This document shows positions 1 through 7,318 of a DNA stretch of 9,515 nucleotides, piece after piece. Both the position numbers and the translations under genes were made by a program. How positions within the stretch are numbered: position 1 is the first letter of the stretch; the number at the start of each line of letters is the position of its first letter. The notes below the pieces were generated by a model that was not told the DNA's origin, ran no database searches, and was given only the letters and a program-made list of their open reading frames with translations. Source of the stretch: Elusimicrobia bacterium RBG_16_66_12 (GTDB taxonomy: Bacteria; Elusimicrobiota; Elusimicrobia; UBA1565; UBA9628); NCBI GenBank assembly GCA_001800005.1, contig MGUL01000030.1:1-9515 (forward strand). The letters run 5' to 3'.

Positions 1-780
1 GAACGGCATGAAGCCGAAGGGCTTGGTCGCGGCGGCGCCAACCACTTCCCATACGTCGAGGCCGAGCTTGTCGCAGATCTGGGCCATCTCGTTGACGAGG
101 GCGATGTTGACCGCCCGGAAGGAGTTCTCCAGCAGCTTGACGAGCTCGGCCGCCTTGGCGCTGGAGACCGGGACGACCTGGCGCACGATCCGGCCGTAGA
201 GCGCGGCCGCCAGCCGGGTCGAACGGCGGTCCAGGCCGCCCACGACCTTGGGGGTGTTGGGAATCTTCCATTTCGTGTTGCCGGGGTCCACGCGCTCGGG
301 CGAGAAGGCCAGATGGAAGTCCCGGCCCGCCTTGAGGCCCGAGGCCTCGAGCGCGGGGCGCACGACCTCGTCGGTCGTCCCGGGGTAGGTGGTGCTCTCG
401 AGGATCACGAGCTGGCCGCGGCGCAGGCGTTTGGAGAGTTCGCCGCAGACGGCGACGATGGTGGAGATGTCCGGCTCCTTGGACTTGCGCAGGGGGGTCT
501 GCACGCAGATGATGACGGCGTCGCAGCGCGACAAAGAGCGGCCGTCCGTCTCGATGCGGAAAAGCCCTTCCTTGATGAGCCGCGCGACCTCGGACGAAGG
601 AACGTCCTCGACATAGGAACGCCCCCGCCGCAGAGCCGAGGCGCGCGCGGGGCTGGCCTCGAAACCGACGACGGGAAAGCCCGCGCGGGCGAACTCGACG
701 GCCAGCGGCAGGCCGACATAGCCGAGACCGACCACGCCGATGCGGGCGCGGCCTTCCTTGATTTTATCTTCCAGTTCCAC
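1..780 (-). CDS. Nucleotide-sugar 6-dehydrogenase, WbpA-like (UDP-GlcNAc dehydrogenase type), 3' end outside window
   Basis: The visible part is the first 260 residues, read without a stop to the window edge. The family makes UDP-N-acetyl-glucosaminuronate, or a related uronate, by two NAD+-dependent oxidations at C6 of the sugar, for surface polysaccharide. Seen: Rossmann motif GLGYVG (18-23), CVQTP (92-96), ESTTYPGTT (128-136), SPERVDPGN (160-168), and the central helix with Lys215 and Asn219 in KLLENSFRAVN. STTYPGTT and SPERVDPGN are typical of the WbpA/WecC branch rather than of UDP-glucose dehydrogenase. The catalytic Cys motif should follow just beyond the edge; family members run about 430 residues, so roughly 170 are missing. 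The start is GTG at 780-778; no Shine-Dalgarno lies close, but a TATACT box ends 6 nt upstream, which suggests a leaderless message. The gene is divergent from ugd. The exact substrate (GlcNAc, ManNAc or GalNAc form) cannot be fixed from this fragment. Confidence 0.9.
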   Translation of the reverse strand, partial: MELEDKIKEGRARIGVVGLGYVGLPLAVEFARAGFPVVGFEASPARASALRRGRSYVEDVPSSEVARLIKEGLFRIETDGRSLSRCDAVIICVQTPLRKSKEPDISTIVAVCGELSKRLRRGQLVILESTTYPGTTDEVVRPALEASGLKAGRDFHLAFSPERVDPGNTKWKIPNTPKVVGGLDRRSTRLAAALYGRIVRQVVPVSSAKAAELVKLLENSFRAVNIALVNEMAQICDKLGLDVWEVVGAAATKPFGFMPF

Positions 781-786
781 GGCGCC

Positions 787-799
787 AGTATAGTAAAAT
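787..799. promoter_or_regulatory. Overlapping divergent -10 elements between the two sugar dehydrogenase genes
   Basis: On the minus strand TATACT (792-787) ends 6 nt before the GTG of the WbpA-like gene. On the plus strand TATAGT (789-794) and TAAAAT (794-799) precede the ugd ATG at 810. The near-symmetric core AGTATAGT serves both strands. No convincing -35 was found on either side at 16-18 bp spacing. This is an inference from -10 resemblance, position and the AT-rich patch in a GC-rich background. Confidence 0.55.
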
Positions 800-809
800 G
801 CGCCTCCCG

Positions 810-2129
810 ATGAGAAACCATGACATCTGCGTCGTAGGCGCCGGCTACGTCGGACTCGTGACCGGAGCCTGCCTGGCCGAGATCGGACACCGCGTCGTCT
901 GCGTGGACTCCGACCCCAAGAAGCTCAAGACCCTGAAGAAAGGGATCGTCCCCATCCACGAACCGGGCCTGACGGAGATCTTCAAGCGGACCGTCAAGAA
1001 CGGGCGCCTCTCCTTCGCGGGCTCGGTGCTGGAGGGCCTGCGCTTCAAGGGCCGGCGCGCGGAAGTCGTCTTCATCGCGGTCGGCACCCCCCCCCGGCAC
1101 GACGGCTCCGCCGACCTCTCCGCCGTCGAGGCCGTCGCCGAGACCGTGGCCAAGAACATCGATTCTTATACCGTCGTCGTCGACAAGTCCACCGTGCCCG
1201 TGGAGACGGGCGATTGGGTCTCAAAGACGATCCAGCGCTTCAACAAATCGGGCACGCCCTACGACGTGGTCTCCAACCCGGAGTTCCTCAGCGAAGGCAC
1301 CGCGGTGCGCGACTTCCTGAAGCCCGACCGGGTGGTGCTGGGGGTCTCCTCCAAGCGCGCCGAGACGCTGATGCGCGAGGTCTACGCCCCGCTCAAGGCC
1401 GTGGTCCTGGTGACCGACCTCAAGAGCGCGGAGCTCATCAAGCACGCCTCGAACTCCTTCTTGGCCGCTAAGATCTCCTACATCAATGCGGTCGCCAACC
1501 TCTGCGAGAAGGTCGGCGCCGACGTGCAGCTGGTGGCACGGGGCATGGGCCTGGACCGCCGCATCGGTCCGATGTTCCTCAACGCGGGGCTGGGCTTCGG
1601 CGGCTTCTGCTTCCCGAAGGACCTCGAGGCCTTCTACTGGATCAGCAAGCAGAAGGGCTACGACTTCCAGCTGCTCAAGTCGGTCCAGGACATCAACGAA
1701 CACCAGAAGGGCTGGATCGCGCGCAAGATCGAAGAGAAGCTGTGGAACCTGGAGGGCAAGACCGTGGCCCTGCTCGGACTGGCCTTCAAGCCCGACACCG
1801 ACGACATGCGCTTCGCCCCCTCCATCGACGTGGCCCGGCAGCTGAGGAGCCGCGGCGTCAAGCTCCGGGTCTTCGATCCCGTCGCGATGCCACGGGCCAA
1901 GAAGCTGCCCGACTTCAAGGGGGCGCACTTCGCCCAGGACGAATACGACGCGGTCAAGGGCGCCGACGCGCTCGCCGTGGTCACCGAGTGGCCTTGCTTC
2001 AAGGACCTCGACCTCAAGCGCGCCAAGCGCCTGATGCGCACGCCGGTGATCCTAGATGCGCGCAACGTCTTCGACCCCGCGAGGGCCCGCTCGCTCGGCT
2101 TCGAATACGCGGGCGTGGGACGGCCATGA
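810..2129 (+). CDS. ugd: UDP-glucose 6-dehydrogenase
   Basis: The enzyme oxidises UDP-glucose to UDP-glucuronate with two NAD+ in the cytoplasm, the committed step towards uronic acid and pentose donors. Seen in the 439-residue protein: N-terminal Rossmann motif GAGYVG (10-15), the KSTVP loop (126-130), the central helix with Lys211 and Asn215 (KHASN), the catalytic Cys267 in GFGGFCFPKD, and the C-terminal domain motif FKPDTDD starting at 326. The length is normal for the family. The residue before the catalytic Cys is Phe where Ser is usual. I chose ATG 810 because ATG 798 overlaps the likely -10 box and 810 puts the Rossmann motif at the usual distance; 798 would add four residues. There is no Shine-Dalgarno. 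The stop overlaps the uxs start (ATGA), so the two are co-translated. The next gene consumes its product. Confidence 0.96.
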   Translation: MRNHDICVVGAGYVGLVTGACLAEIGHRVVCVDSDPKKLKTLKKGIVPIHEPGLTEIFKRTVKNGRLSFAGSVLEGLRFKGRRAEVVFIAVGTPPRHDGSADLSAVEAVAETVAKNIDSYTVVVDKSTVPVETGDWVSKTIQRFNKSGTPYDVVSNPEFLSEGTAVRDFLKPDRVVLGVSSKRAETLMREVYAPLKAVVLVTDLKSAELIKHASNSFLAAKISYINAVANLCEKVGADVQLVARGMGLDRRIGPMFLNAGLGFGGFCFPKDLEAFYWISKQKGYDFQLLKSVQDINEHQKGWIARKIEEKLWNLEGKTVALLGLAFKPDTDDMRFAPSIDVARQLRSRGVKLRVFDPVAMPRAKKLPDFKGAHFAQDEYDAVKGADALAVVTEWPCFKDLDLKRAKRLMRTPVILDARNVFDPARARSLGFEYAGVGRP

Positions 2130-3064
2130 CCATGAAGCGCGTCCTGATCACCGGGGGTGCGGGCTTCCTCGGCAGCCATCTCTGCGACCATTTCCTCGGC
2201 AAGGGCTGCGAGGTCATCGCGGTCGACAACCTGCTCACCGGCAGCCTGTCCAACATCGAGCACCTCTTCAAGGACCGGCGATTCCATTTCATCAAGCAGG
2301 ACGTGACGGACTACCTGCACGTGCCGGGCAATCTCGACTTGGTGATGCACTTCGCCAGCCCCGCCTCCCCCATCGACTACGCCCTCTGGCCCATCCCGAC
2401 CCTGAAGGTCGGAGCGCTCGGCACGCACAAGGCGCTGGGCCTGGCGAAAGCCAAGGGGGCGATGTTCGCGCTGGCCTCGACCTCCGAGGTCTACGGCGAC
2501 CCCTTGGTCAACCCCCAACCCGAGACCTATTGGGGCAACGTCAATCCCATCGGCCCGCGCGGCGTCTACGACGAAGCCAAGCGCTTCGCCGAGGCGATGA
2601 CGATGGCCTATCACCGCTCCCACGGCATGCCCGTGCGCATCGTGAGGATCTTCAACACGTACGGCCCACGCATGCGGCGCAACGACGGCCGCGCGGTGCC
2701 GAACTTCATCACGCAGGCGCTGAAGGGCAATCCGATCACCGTCTACGGCGACGGCTCGCAGACGCGCAGTCTCACCTATGTGACGGACCTCGTCGACGGC
2801 ATCGACCGCCTGATCCGCTCCAAGGCCGCCGGCCCGGTCAACATCGGCAACCCGAGGGAGATGACGCTCCTCGAGATCGCGAAGACCGTCAAGGGCCTGG
2901 CCCAGTCCCGCTCCAGGATCGTCTTCAAGAAGCTCCCGGTGGACGATCCCAAGGTCCGCCGCCCGGACATCACCCTCGCCCGCAAGCTCCTTAAGTGGGA
3001 GCCTCGGGTCCCGCTCGAGGAAGGCCTCCAGCGCACGATCGCGTACTTCCGAAAGACCCTCTAA
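2126..3064 (+). CDS. uxs: UDP-glucuronate decarboxylase (UDP-xylose synthase), short-chain dehydrogenase superfamily
   Basis: The enzyme decarboxylates UDP-glucuronate to UDP-xylose through a UDP-4-keto intermediate, recycling its bound NAD+. Seen in 312 residues: NAD-binding GGAGFLG (10-16), HFASPASPIDY, the catalytic Thr/Ser region STSEVYGDP (118-126), WGNVNPIGPRGVYDEAKR with catalytic Tyr148 and Lys152, RIFNTYGPRM, and DGSQTRSLTYVTDLVDG. STSEVYGDP plus WGNVNPIGPR separates UXS from dTDP-glucose dehydratases and GalE-type epimerases. YDEAKR has Ala where many members have Gly. The length is typical of bacterial single-domain forms. The start is the ATG of the ATGA overlap with ugd; ATG 2132 is an alternative that loses two residues. 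No obvious terminator follows. UDP-xylose may feed a surface glycan; no glycosyltransferase is in the window. Confidence 0.95.
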   Translation: MTMKRVLITGGAGFLGSHLCDHFLGKGCEVIAVDNLLTGSLSNIEHLFKDRRFHFIKQDVTDYLHVPGNLDLVMHFASPASPIDYALWPIPTLKVGALGTHKALGLAKAKGAMFALASTSEVYGDPLVNPQPETYWGNVNPIGPRGVYDEAKRFAEAMTMAYHRSHGMPVRIVRIFNTYGPRMRRNDGRAVPNFITQALKGNPITVYGDGSQTRSLTYVTDLVDGIDRLIRSKAAGPVNIGNPREMTLLEIAKTVKGLAQSRSRIVFKKLPVDDPKVRRPDITLARKLLKWEPRVPLEEGLQRTIAYFRKTL

Positions 3065-3073
3065 GCCCGCCTC

Positions 3074-3103
3074 CTGACATGCCCGCCGCGCGTTTGCTAG
3101 AAT
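3074..3103 (+). promoter_or_regulatory. Sigma70-type promoter of the ferredoxin-NADP+ reductase gene
   Basis: CTGACA (3074-3079) resembles the -35 consensus in five of six positions. It is followed after 18 bp by TAGAAT (3098-3103), which also carries the extended TGC at 3095-3097. Transcription should start near 3110, leaving a leader of about 30 nt that contains the Shine-Dalgarno. This is the best-formed promoter in the window. Confidence 0.7.
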
Positions 3104-3127
3104 CGGCGACGAAGCTGCGTCATTGTT

Positions 3128-3134
3128 AAGGAGG
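3128..3134 (+). promoter_or_regulatory. Shine-Dalgarno of the ferredoxin-NADP+ reductase gene
   Basis: AAGGAGG ends 4 nt before the ATG at 3139 and fixes that start. It contrasts with the dehydrogenase and trmO starts, which have no such site. Confidence 0.85.
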
Positions 3135-3138
3135 CCGC

Positions 3139-4554
3139 ATGAGCACCCCCGGAACCGCTGAAAGACCCCTTTGCGTCGCCGTCATCGGAGCCGGCCCCTC
3201 CGGCTTCTACGCCGTCGAGGCCCTCCTGAAGACCCCGGGACTGAACGTCCGCGTCGACCTCTTCGACCGCCTGCCCTCCCCCTACGGCCTGGCGCGCGGC
3301 GGGGTCGCGCCGGACCACCAGAAGATCAAGGCCGTCACCGCCGTCTACGACCGCGTCGCCTCCGACCCCCGCGTGCGCTTCTTCGGCAACGTGAAGCTCG
3401 GCAGGGACGTCACGGTCGACGACCTGCGCGAACGCTACGACCAGATCGTCTACGCGGTCGGCTGCGAGAGCGACCGCAAGATGGGCATCCCGGGGGAGGA
3501 ACTCAAGGGCTCCTACTCCGCGACCGACTTCGTCGGCTGGTACAACGGCCACCCGGACTACCGCGACCTGCCTTTCGACCTGAGCTGCGAGGCCGCGGCC
3601 GTCGTCGGCATCGGCAACGTGGCCATCGACGTGGTCCGGATCTTGGCCCAGGACCCCGAGATTCTGGCCAGGACCGACATCGCCGAGCACGCCGTGTCGG
3701 CTCTGCGCAAGAGCAAGGTCAAGCGCGTCTACCTGCTTGGCCGCCGCGGCCCCGTGCAGGCCGCCTTCTCCCCCAAGGAAATCGAGGAGTTGGGCGAGAT
3801 CGAACGCGCCGACCTCATCGTCAAGGAAGACGAGATCAAGCTCGACGAGGTTTCCAAGGCCGGCCTCTGCGACGCCTCGGCCAAGAAGAACTACGACTAC
3901 CTCTGCGAGGCCGTCCATAAGGGCGCGGGCTCCAAGGATCATAAGATCTTGGCCCGCTTCAGCGTCTCGCCGGTGGAACTCATCGGCAAGGACGGGAGAG
4001 TCTCCGCGATCAAGCTCGAGCGCAACAACCTCGAGCCCGACGGCAAGGGCAGCGTGAAGGCCCGCGGCAGCGGCCAGTTCGAGACGATCGAGGGCGTCGG
4101 CCTGGTGTTCCGCTCGGTCGGCTACCGCGGCATCCCCGTCCCGGGCGTGCCCTTCGACGAGAAAGCCGGGCGCGTGGCCAACGACAACGGCCGCGTCGTC
4201 GCCGCCGCCGGCGGACCGGTCGTCTTGTCCGAATACGTGGTCGGCTGGGCCAAGCGCGGACCCTCGGGCCTCATCGGCACCAACCGCGCCTGCTCCGTGG
4301 CGACGGCCGCGACGATGGTCGAAGACCTGAAGGCCGGCAGGCTGGCCCAGCGCGGCGTGGACGCCTCCATGGAATCCACCCCGCGGCTGCTCGCCTCCAA
4401 AGGCGTGAAGGTCGTCAGCTTCGCGCAGTGGAAGGCGATCGACAAGCTCGAAGTCGAGAACGGTAAGAAGGCCGGCAAGATCCGCGAGAAGTTCACCCGC
4501 GTCAGCGAGATGCTGGCCGCGGTGGACGCTCCGGCCGTGGGACCTAAGGCCTAA
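3139..4554 (+). CDS. fprA: Ferredoxin/adrenodoxin-type NADP+ reductase, FprA family
   Basis: A 471-residue FAD flavoenzyme of the adrenodoxin-reductase family that moves electrons between NADPH and a ferredoxin; Mycobacterium FprA and mitochondrial adrenodoxin reductase are relatives. Seen: FAD-binding GAGPSG (17-22), the PSPYGLARGGVAPDH stretch diagnostic of the family (usually YGLVRYGVAPDH), the NADP-binding fold GIGNVAIDVVR (157-167), GRRGPVQAAFSPKE with Arg202-Arg203, and the FAD C-terminal motif GWAKRGPSGLIGTN (369-382). About 90 residues follow it, including the family's usual C-terminal WKAID segment. Length and motifs are intact. No fused ferredoxin domain is present, unlike FprB-type proteins. 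It has its own promoter and strong ribosome site, so it is probably a single-gene transcript. Its 3' end overlaps the convergent helicase gene by 11 bp. The electron partner and physiological direction cannot be told from the sequence. Confidence 0.93.
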   Translation: MSTPGTAERPLCVAVIGAGPSGFYAVEALLKTPGLNVRVDLFDRLPSPYGLARGGVAPDHQKIKAVTAVYDRVASDPRVRFFGNVKLGRDVTVDDLRERYDQIVYAVGCESDRKMGIPGEELKGSYSATDFVGWYNGHPDYRDLPFDLSCEAAAVVGIGNVAIDVVRILAQDPEILARTDIAEHAVSALRKSKVKRVYLLGRRGPVQAAFSPKEIEELGEIERADLIVKEDEIKLDEVSKAGLCDASAKKNYDYLCEAVHKGAGSKDHKILARFSVSPVELIGKDGRVSAIKLERNNLEPDGKGSVKARGSGQFETIEGVGLVFRSVGYRGIPVPGVPFDEKAGRVANDNGRVVAAAGGPVVLSEYVVGWAKRGPSGLIGTNRACSVATAATMVEDLKAGRLAQRGVDASMESTPRLLASKGVKVVSFAQWKAIDKLEVENGKKAGKIREKFTRVSEMLAAVDAPAVGPKA

Positions 4555-6880
4555 GCCCGACGGTCCGTTCGCCTCTTGCGGCTGCTCCCGCTCCCACAGC
4601 GGCTCCCATCGCGGCCCCTGCGGCGACGGTCGTGGCGACCCCGGCACTCTCGGCCGCCTCCGCCCGACGCCGCGCGATGGAGAAGGACTCCTCCTGGGGC
4701 CCCGCGCTCGAGCAGTACGAAGCCCTGTTCCGCGCGCTCTTGACGCGTCCCGCCAGCCGGGCCCCCAGCTCCCGCCCCGCCTCCGGCGACAGCGCCAGCT
4801 CCACGAGCTCCGCCAGCGACGCGCGACGCGACGGCTCCACCGCCGAGTAGTCGCGGGCGATCCTCTCCGCCAGGGCCTGACGCGCCGTCCGGACGCTCCA
4901 ATCGCCGGTGCGGCTCACCAGCCAGCCCGCGGCACGCCGTTCGTCGAGCACGATGATCCCGGTCTCCTCGAGGCGCACCAAGGCCCGCGTGAAGGCCTCG
5001 CCGTCCTGACCCGGCAGCTCGACGAACGAGCGCCCCTCGCCGATCAAGGAGAGGACCAGCTCCGCATCGCGGCGCTCGACCTCCTCTCCCGGGAAGGATG
5101 CCAGGTGCATCATATAGGCGCGCGAGACGTCGTCCTGCTCGTCGCGGCCCAAGACGGAGAGCTCCGCGCGCAGGTCTTCGATCTCAAGGCTGGCCCAGCG
5201 TCGCGCGCGTCTCTCGGACGCGGCCTGAAGGAGGATCCAGCACGCGGCGGCCTTGCCGTCGCGGCCGGCCCGGCCCGCCTGTTGATAAAACTCCTCGAGC
5301 GAGGCCGGCAGGCCGAGATGGACCGTGAACCGCACGTCCGCACGGTCGACGCCCAGGCCGAAGGCGCGCGTGGCACAGAGCAGGCCGCGCCGGCCCGACA
5401 GGAAGTCGTCGGCCGCACGTCGCTTGGCGGCATCCCAAGAAACGGCCTCCTGGCCGGCGGGAGCCCGTCCGGTGTAGGCCGCGGCGTCCAGACCCTCGGA
5501 CCAGACCAGCTCCTCGGTCACCGGGGCGGCGCCTAAAGGTCCCTCCACGCGCGGGCAGAAGACGATGCCCGGCCCGAAGCGACCCTCGGGCAGTATGCGG
5601 GTCAACAGCTCGCGCAGGCGCACGAGATGGTCGGGGGCCGCGCTCCGCCAGACCCGGAACGACAGGTTGGCGCGCGAACTGCCCCGATCCTCGCGCACGG
5701 GAGCCCGCAGTCCCAGCACGCGCTCGGCCTCCGCCAGCGCTCCGGGCGTCGCCCCGCCCGAGAGCGCCGCCAGGGCCGGGCTGCGGCCGGAGGAGCTCGC
5801 CCAGACGCGCAGTCGCGCGCCCAGGGCTCGGTAAGCGGGCCGCCAGTCATGGCTTCGTCTCGCCGCGCAATGCGCCTCGTCGATGGCCACGAACGGCACG
5901 CCCCCGACTTCGGCCGTCGCGCGCAGGGCGTCGCGGAACGAGCCGGAATCGAGGCGTTCGGGCGCCGCCAACGCCAGGATCCATCGGCCCTCACGCATTC
6001 CGGCCAGGGCGCGTCGCGTCTCTCCCGCATCGTCTCCGGATAGAAGCCCGATGCGCGTGATGCCGAGAGTCCTCAGCCTCCGCGCCTGGTCGCGCAGCAG
6101 CGCGCGCAGGGGCGCCGCCACGAGCGGCGTGCCCGTCGTCAGCAGGGCGGCCAGCTGGTAGCACAGCGATTTTCCACCGCCCGTGGGCACGGTCAGGACC
6201 AGGTCGCGGCCCGACAACAGCGCTGCAGCGCCCTCCGCCTGGCCGGGGCGCAGTCCATCCACACGCAAGAGCCGATTCGCCAGCGAAGCAAGGACGGCGT
6301 CGTCCCGCTGGAACGCCACCCTCTCGGTCGAGAAGACGGGCTCGGACGAACCTTCCACGGCGCCGTCGTTGACCAAGGCGTTCCGCCACCCGCCCCGGCC
6401 CACGCCCGTCCATGACACGAAGAGCGGCTCTTCCCCAAGCTGGAATCCCTCATCCGGGTAGAGCTGGGCGATCTCGGCCCATAGACGTTCGATGTCTCGC
6501 CGTGCCGTTTCCGAGAGCCACTGGGCCTCTCCGAGCGAAAAATCCCCCCGTCGAGAAAGATCCGTCTCGATCCGCTCCGGGACCCCGCCAGGAACGGCCA
6601 GGGCACAGGCGGCTTGAAAGCGGTGGAAGGCCGCGTAAGCCGCCGCCGTGCGGACGCCGAATCGCACTAGCAGGGCCGTTTCCAGCTCCTGCCCGGGCGG
6701 CACCAAAGCACCCCGCGTCAGGATCCGCCACACCAACCCCCGGACCCAGCCCGGCTCAGGATGATCCTCCAAGCTCAGACACCAGCGGGACCAGGACTCG
6801 GCGCGCGCTGCGAAATCCGCGTCCGCCTGTCTCGAGACCGTCACGAAAGGCGCCCCCGTCGAGGGAATCAAAAACTCCAT
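4544..6880 (-). CDS. RecQ-like superfamily 2 DNA helicase with a long N-terminal extension
   Basis: A 778-residue protein with a RecQ-type motor: motif 0 LRPGQ (Gln214), Walker A PTGGGKS (Lys237), PLRALLRDQ, DEAHC (334-338), HDWRPAY, FCPR, ATRAFGLGVDRADVRF and QQAGRAGRDG (533-542). It should unwind DNA 3' to 5' using ATP. Oddities: about 205 residues of unrecognised sequence precede the motor, whereas E. coli RecQ starts almost directly with it. Motif III reads ALSGGATP instead of ALTATATP. The aromatic-rich loop has lost the CISQWG pattern but keeps Asp-Trp-Arg. After motif VI there is no four-Cys zinc module, and no winged-helix or HRDC domain that I recognise. The last 60 residues are Ala/Gly-rich. 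The ATG lies 3 nt after the ORF6N stop with no Shine-Dalgarno, implying coupled translation. Its GC is higher than that of its two upstream partners. A DpdF-like or other defence helicase is a possible alternative to a housekeeping RecQ. Confidence 0.85.
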   Translation of the reverse strand: MEFLIPSTGAPFVTVSRQADADFAARAESWSRWCLSLEDHPEPGWVRGLVWRILTRGALVPPGQELETALLVRFGVRTAAAYAAFHRFQAACALAVPGGVPERIETDLSRRGDFSLGEAQWLSETARRDIERLWAEIAQLYPDEGFQLGEEPLFVSWTGVGRGGWRNALVNDGAVEGSSEPVFSTERVAFQRDDAVLASLANRLLRVDGLRPGQAEGAAALLSGRDLVLTVPTGGGKSLCYQLAALLTTGTPLVAAPLRALLRDQARRLRTLGITRIGLLSGDDAGETRRALAGMREGRWILALAAPERLDSGSFRDALRATAEVGGVPFVAIDEAHCAARRSHDWRPAYRALGARLRVWASSSGRSPALAALSGGATPGALAEAERVLGLRAPVREDRGSSRANLSFRVWRSAAPDHLVRLRELLTRILPEGRFGPGIVFCPRVEGPLGAAPVTEELVWSEGLDAAAYTGRAPAGQEAVSWDAAKRRAADDFLSGRRGLLCATRAFGLGVDRADVRFTVHLGLPASLEEFYQQAGRAGRDGKAAACWILLQAASERRARRWASLEIEDLRAELSVLGRDEQDDVSRAYMMHLASFPGEEVERRDAELVLSLIGEGRSFVELPGQDGEAFTRALVRLEETGIIVLDERRAAGWLVSRTGDWSVRTARQALAERIARDYSAVEPSRRASLAELVELALSPEAGRELGARLAGRVKSARNRASYCSSAGPQEESFSIARRRAEAAESAGVATTVAAGAAMGAAVGAGAAARGERTVGLRP

Positions 6881-6883
6881 GGC

Positions 6884-7297
6884 TTAGCGGCTGGTCTGGA
6901 AACCTATTTTCTTGGCGGGCTTCTTCGGCGGCTCCATCAATTCGCGGATGGCGTCGAAGAGGGGTTGGATGTGCGTGTCATGGCTTTCCACGCGGTGTTC
7001 CAACTCGGAGAACTTACGGGCCAATTCCTTGTGTGTCGCCACCAGTTCGCGCAGCCTCACGAATGCCCGGACGACCTGAATACTCGCATTGACGGCGATC
7101 TGGCTATTGAGAACGCTGGCGAGCATGATGGTCCCGTGCTCGGTAAAGACATAGGGCGGTCGGCGCATGCCCATCAGGATCCCCCGATTGGATGTCGCAA
7201 ATTGCGACATCCAATCCGCTGTCTCTGCCATGACCTTATGGCCGCGGATCAGATAGATACGGCGCTCGATCAGCTCGGCCGGAACAAGGGATTTCAT
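6884..7297 (-). CDS. ORF6N-family protein lacking the central part of the domain
   Basis: A 137-residue protein. ORF6N domains occur in phage antirepressor-like proteins and near restriction-modification loci and are thought to bind DNA. Seen: family start LVPAELIERRIYLIRGHKVM, then a jump to SQFATSNRG, MRRPPYVFTEHGTIMLASVLNS, MRAFVRLRE-like VVRAFVRLRELVATHKELARK, a short predicted coiled coil, and the usual tail LFDAIRELMEPP with a basic end KKIGF. From memory of the family, about 40 residues (the DLAxLYGVxTKxLNQAVKRN to FMFQL stretch) should lie between KVM and SQFATSN; here only AETADWM is present, so DNA binding may be altered or lost. The junction coincides with a 31-nt perfect palindrome. 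The start at 7297 is favoured by GGAGG 5 nt upstream; an in-frame ATG at 7315 would add six residues. It sits between the nuclease and the helicase. GC is 52-60% in sampled lines, below the neighbours. Confidence 0.8.
   Translation of the reverse strand: MKSLVPAELIERRIYLIRGHKVMAETADWMSQFATSNRGILMGMRRPPYVFTEHGTIMLASVLNSQIAVNASIQVVRAFVRLRELVATHKELARKFSELEHRVESHDTHIQPLFDAIRELMEPPKKPAKKIGFQTSR
7186..7216. repeat. 31-nt perfect palindrome inside the ORF6N gene
   Basis: The arm GATTGGATGTCGCAA (7186-7200) is followed by one base (7201) and then its exact reverse complement (7202-7216): 15 paired positions without mismatch. On the coding strand it spans the codons for D-W-M-S-Q-F-A-T-S-N and is centred on the first base of the Phe codon. 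The right-hand reading SQFATSN matches the ORF6N family; the left half is what looks added. Confidence 0.9.
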
Positions 7298-7302
7298 TTC
7301 AA

Positions 7303-7307
7303 CCTCC
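7303..7307 (-). promoter_or_regulatory. Shine-Dalgarno for the ORF6N gene
   Basis: GGAGG on the minus strand (7307-7303) lies 5 nt before ATG 7297 and supports that start over ATG 7315, which has no ribosome site at a proper distance. Confidence 0.65.
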
Positions 7308-7318
7308 AGCTTCATACA

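Noticed and set aside
405..1100. 231-residue minus-strand frame across the dehydrogenase divergence
   Set aside because: It overlaps both dehydrogenases in another frame; the correct minus frame is the WbpA-like gene starting at 780.
3097..4647. 516-residue open frame antisense to fprA
   Set aside because: It is the mirror of a high-GC gene with clear FprA motifs; its translation is low-complexity Asp/Val/Gly/Ala-rich and has no recognisable domain.
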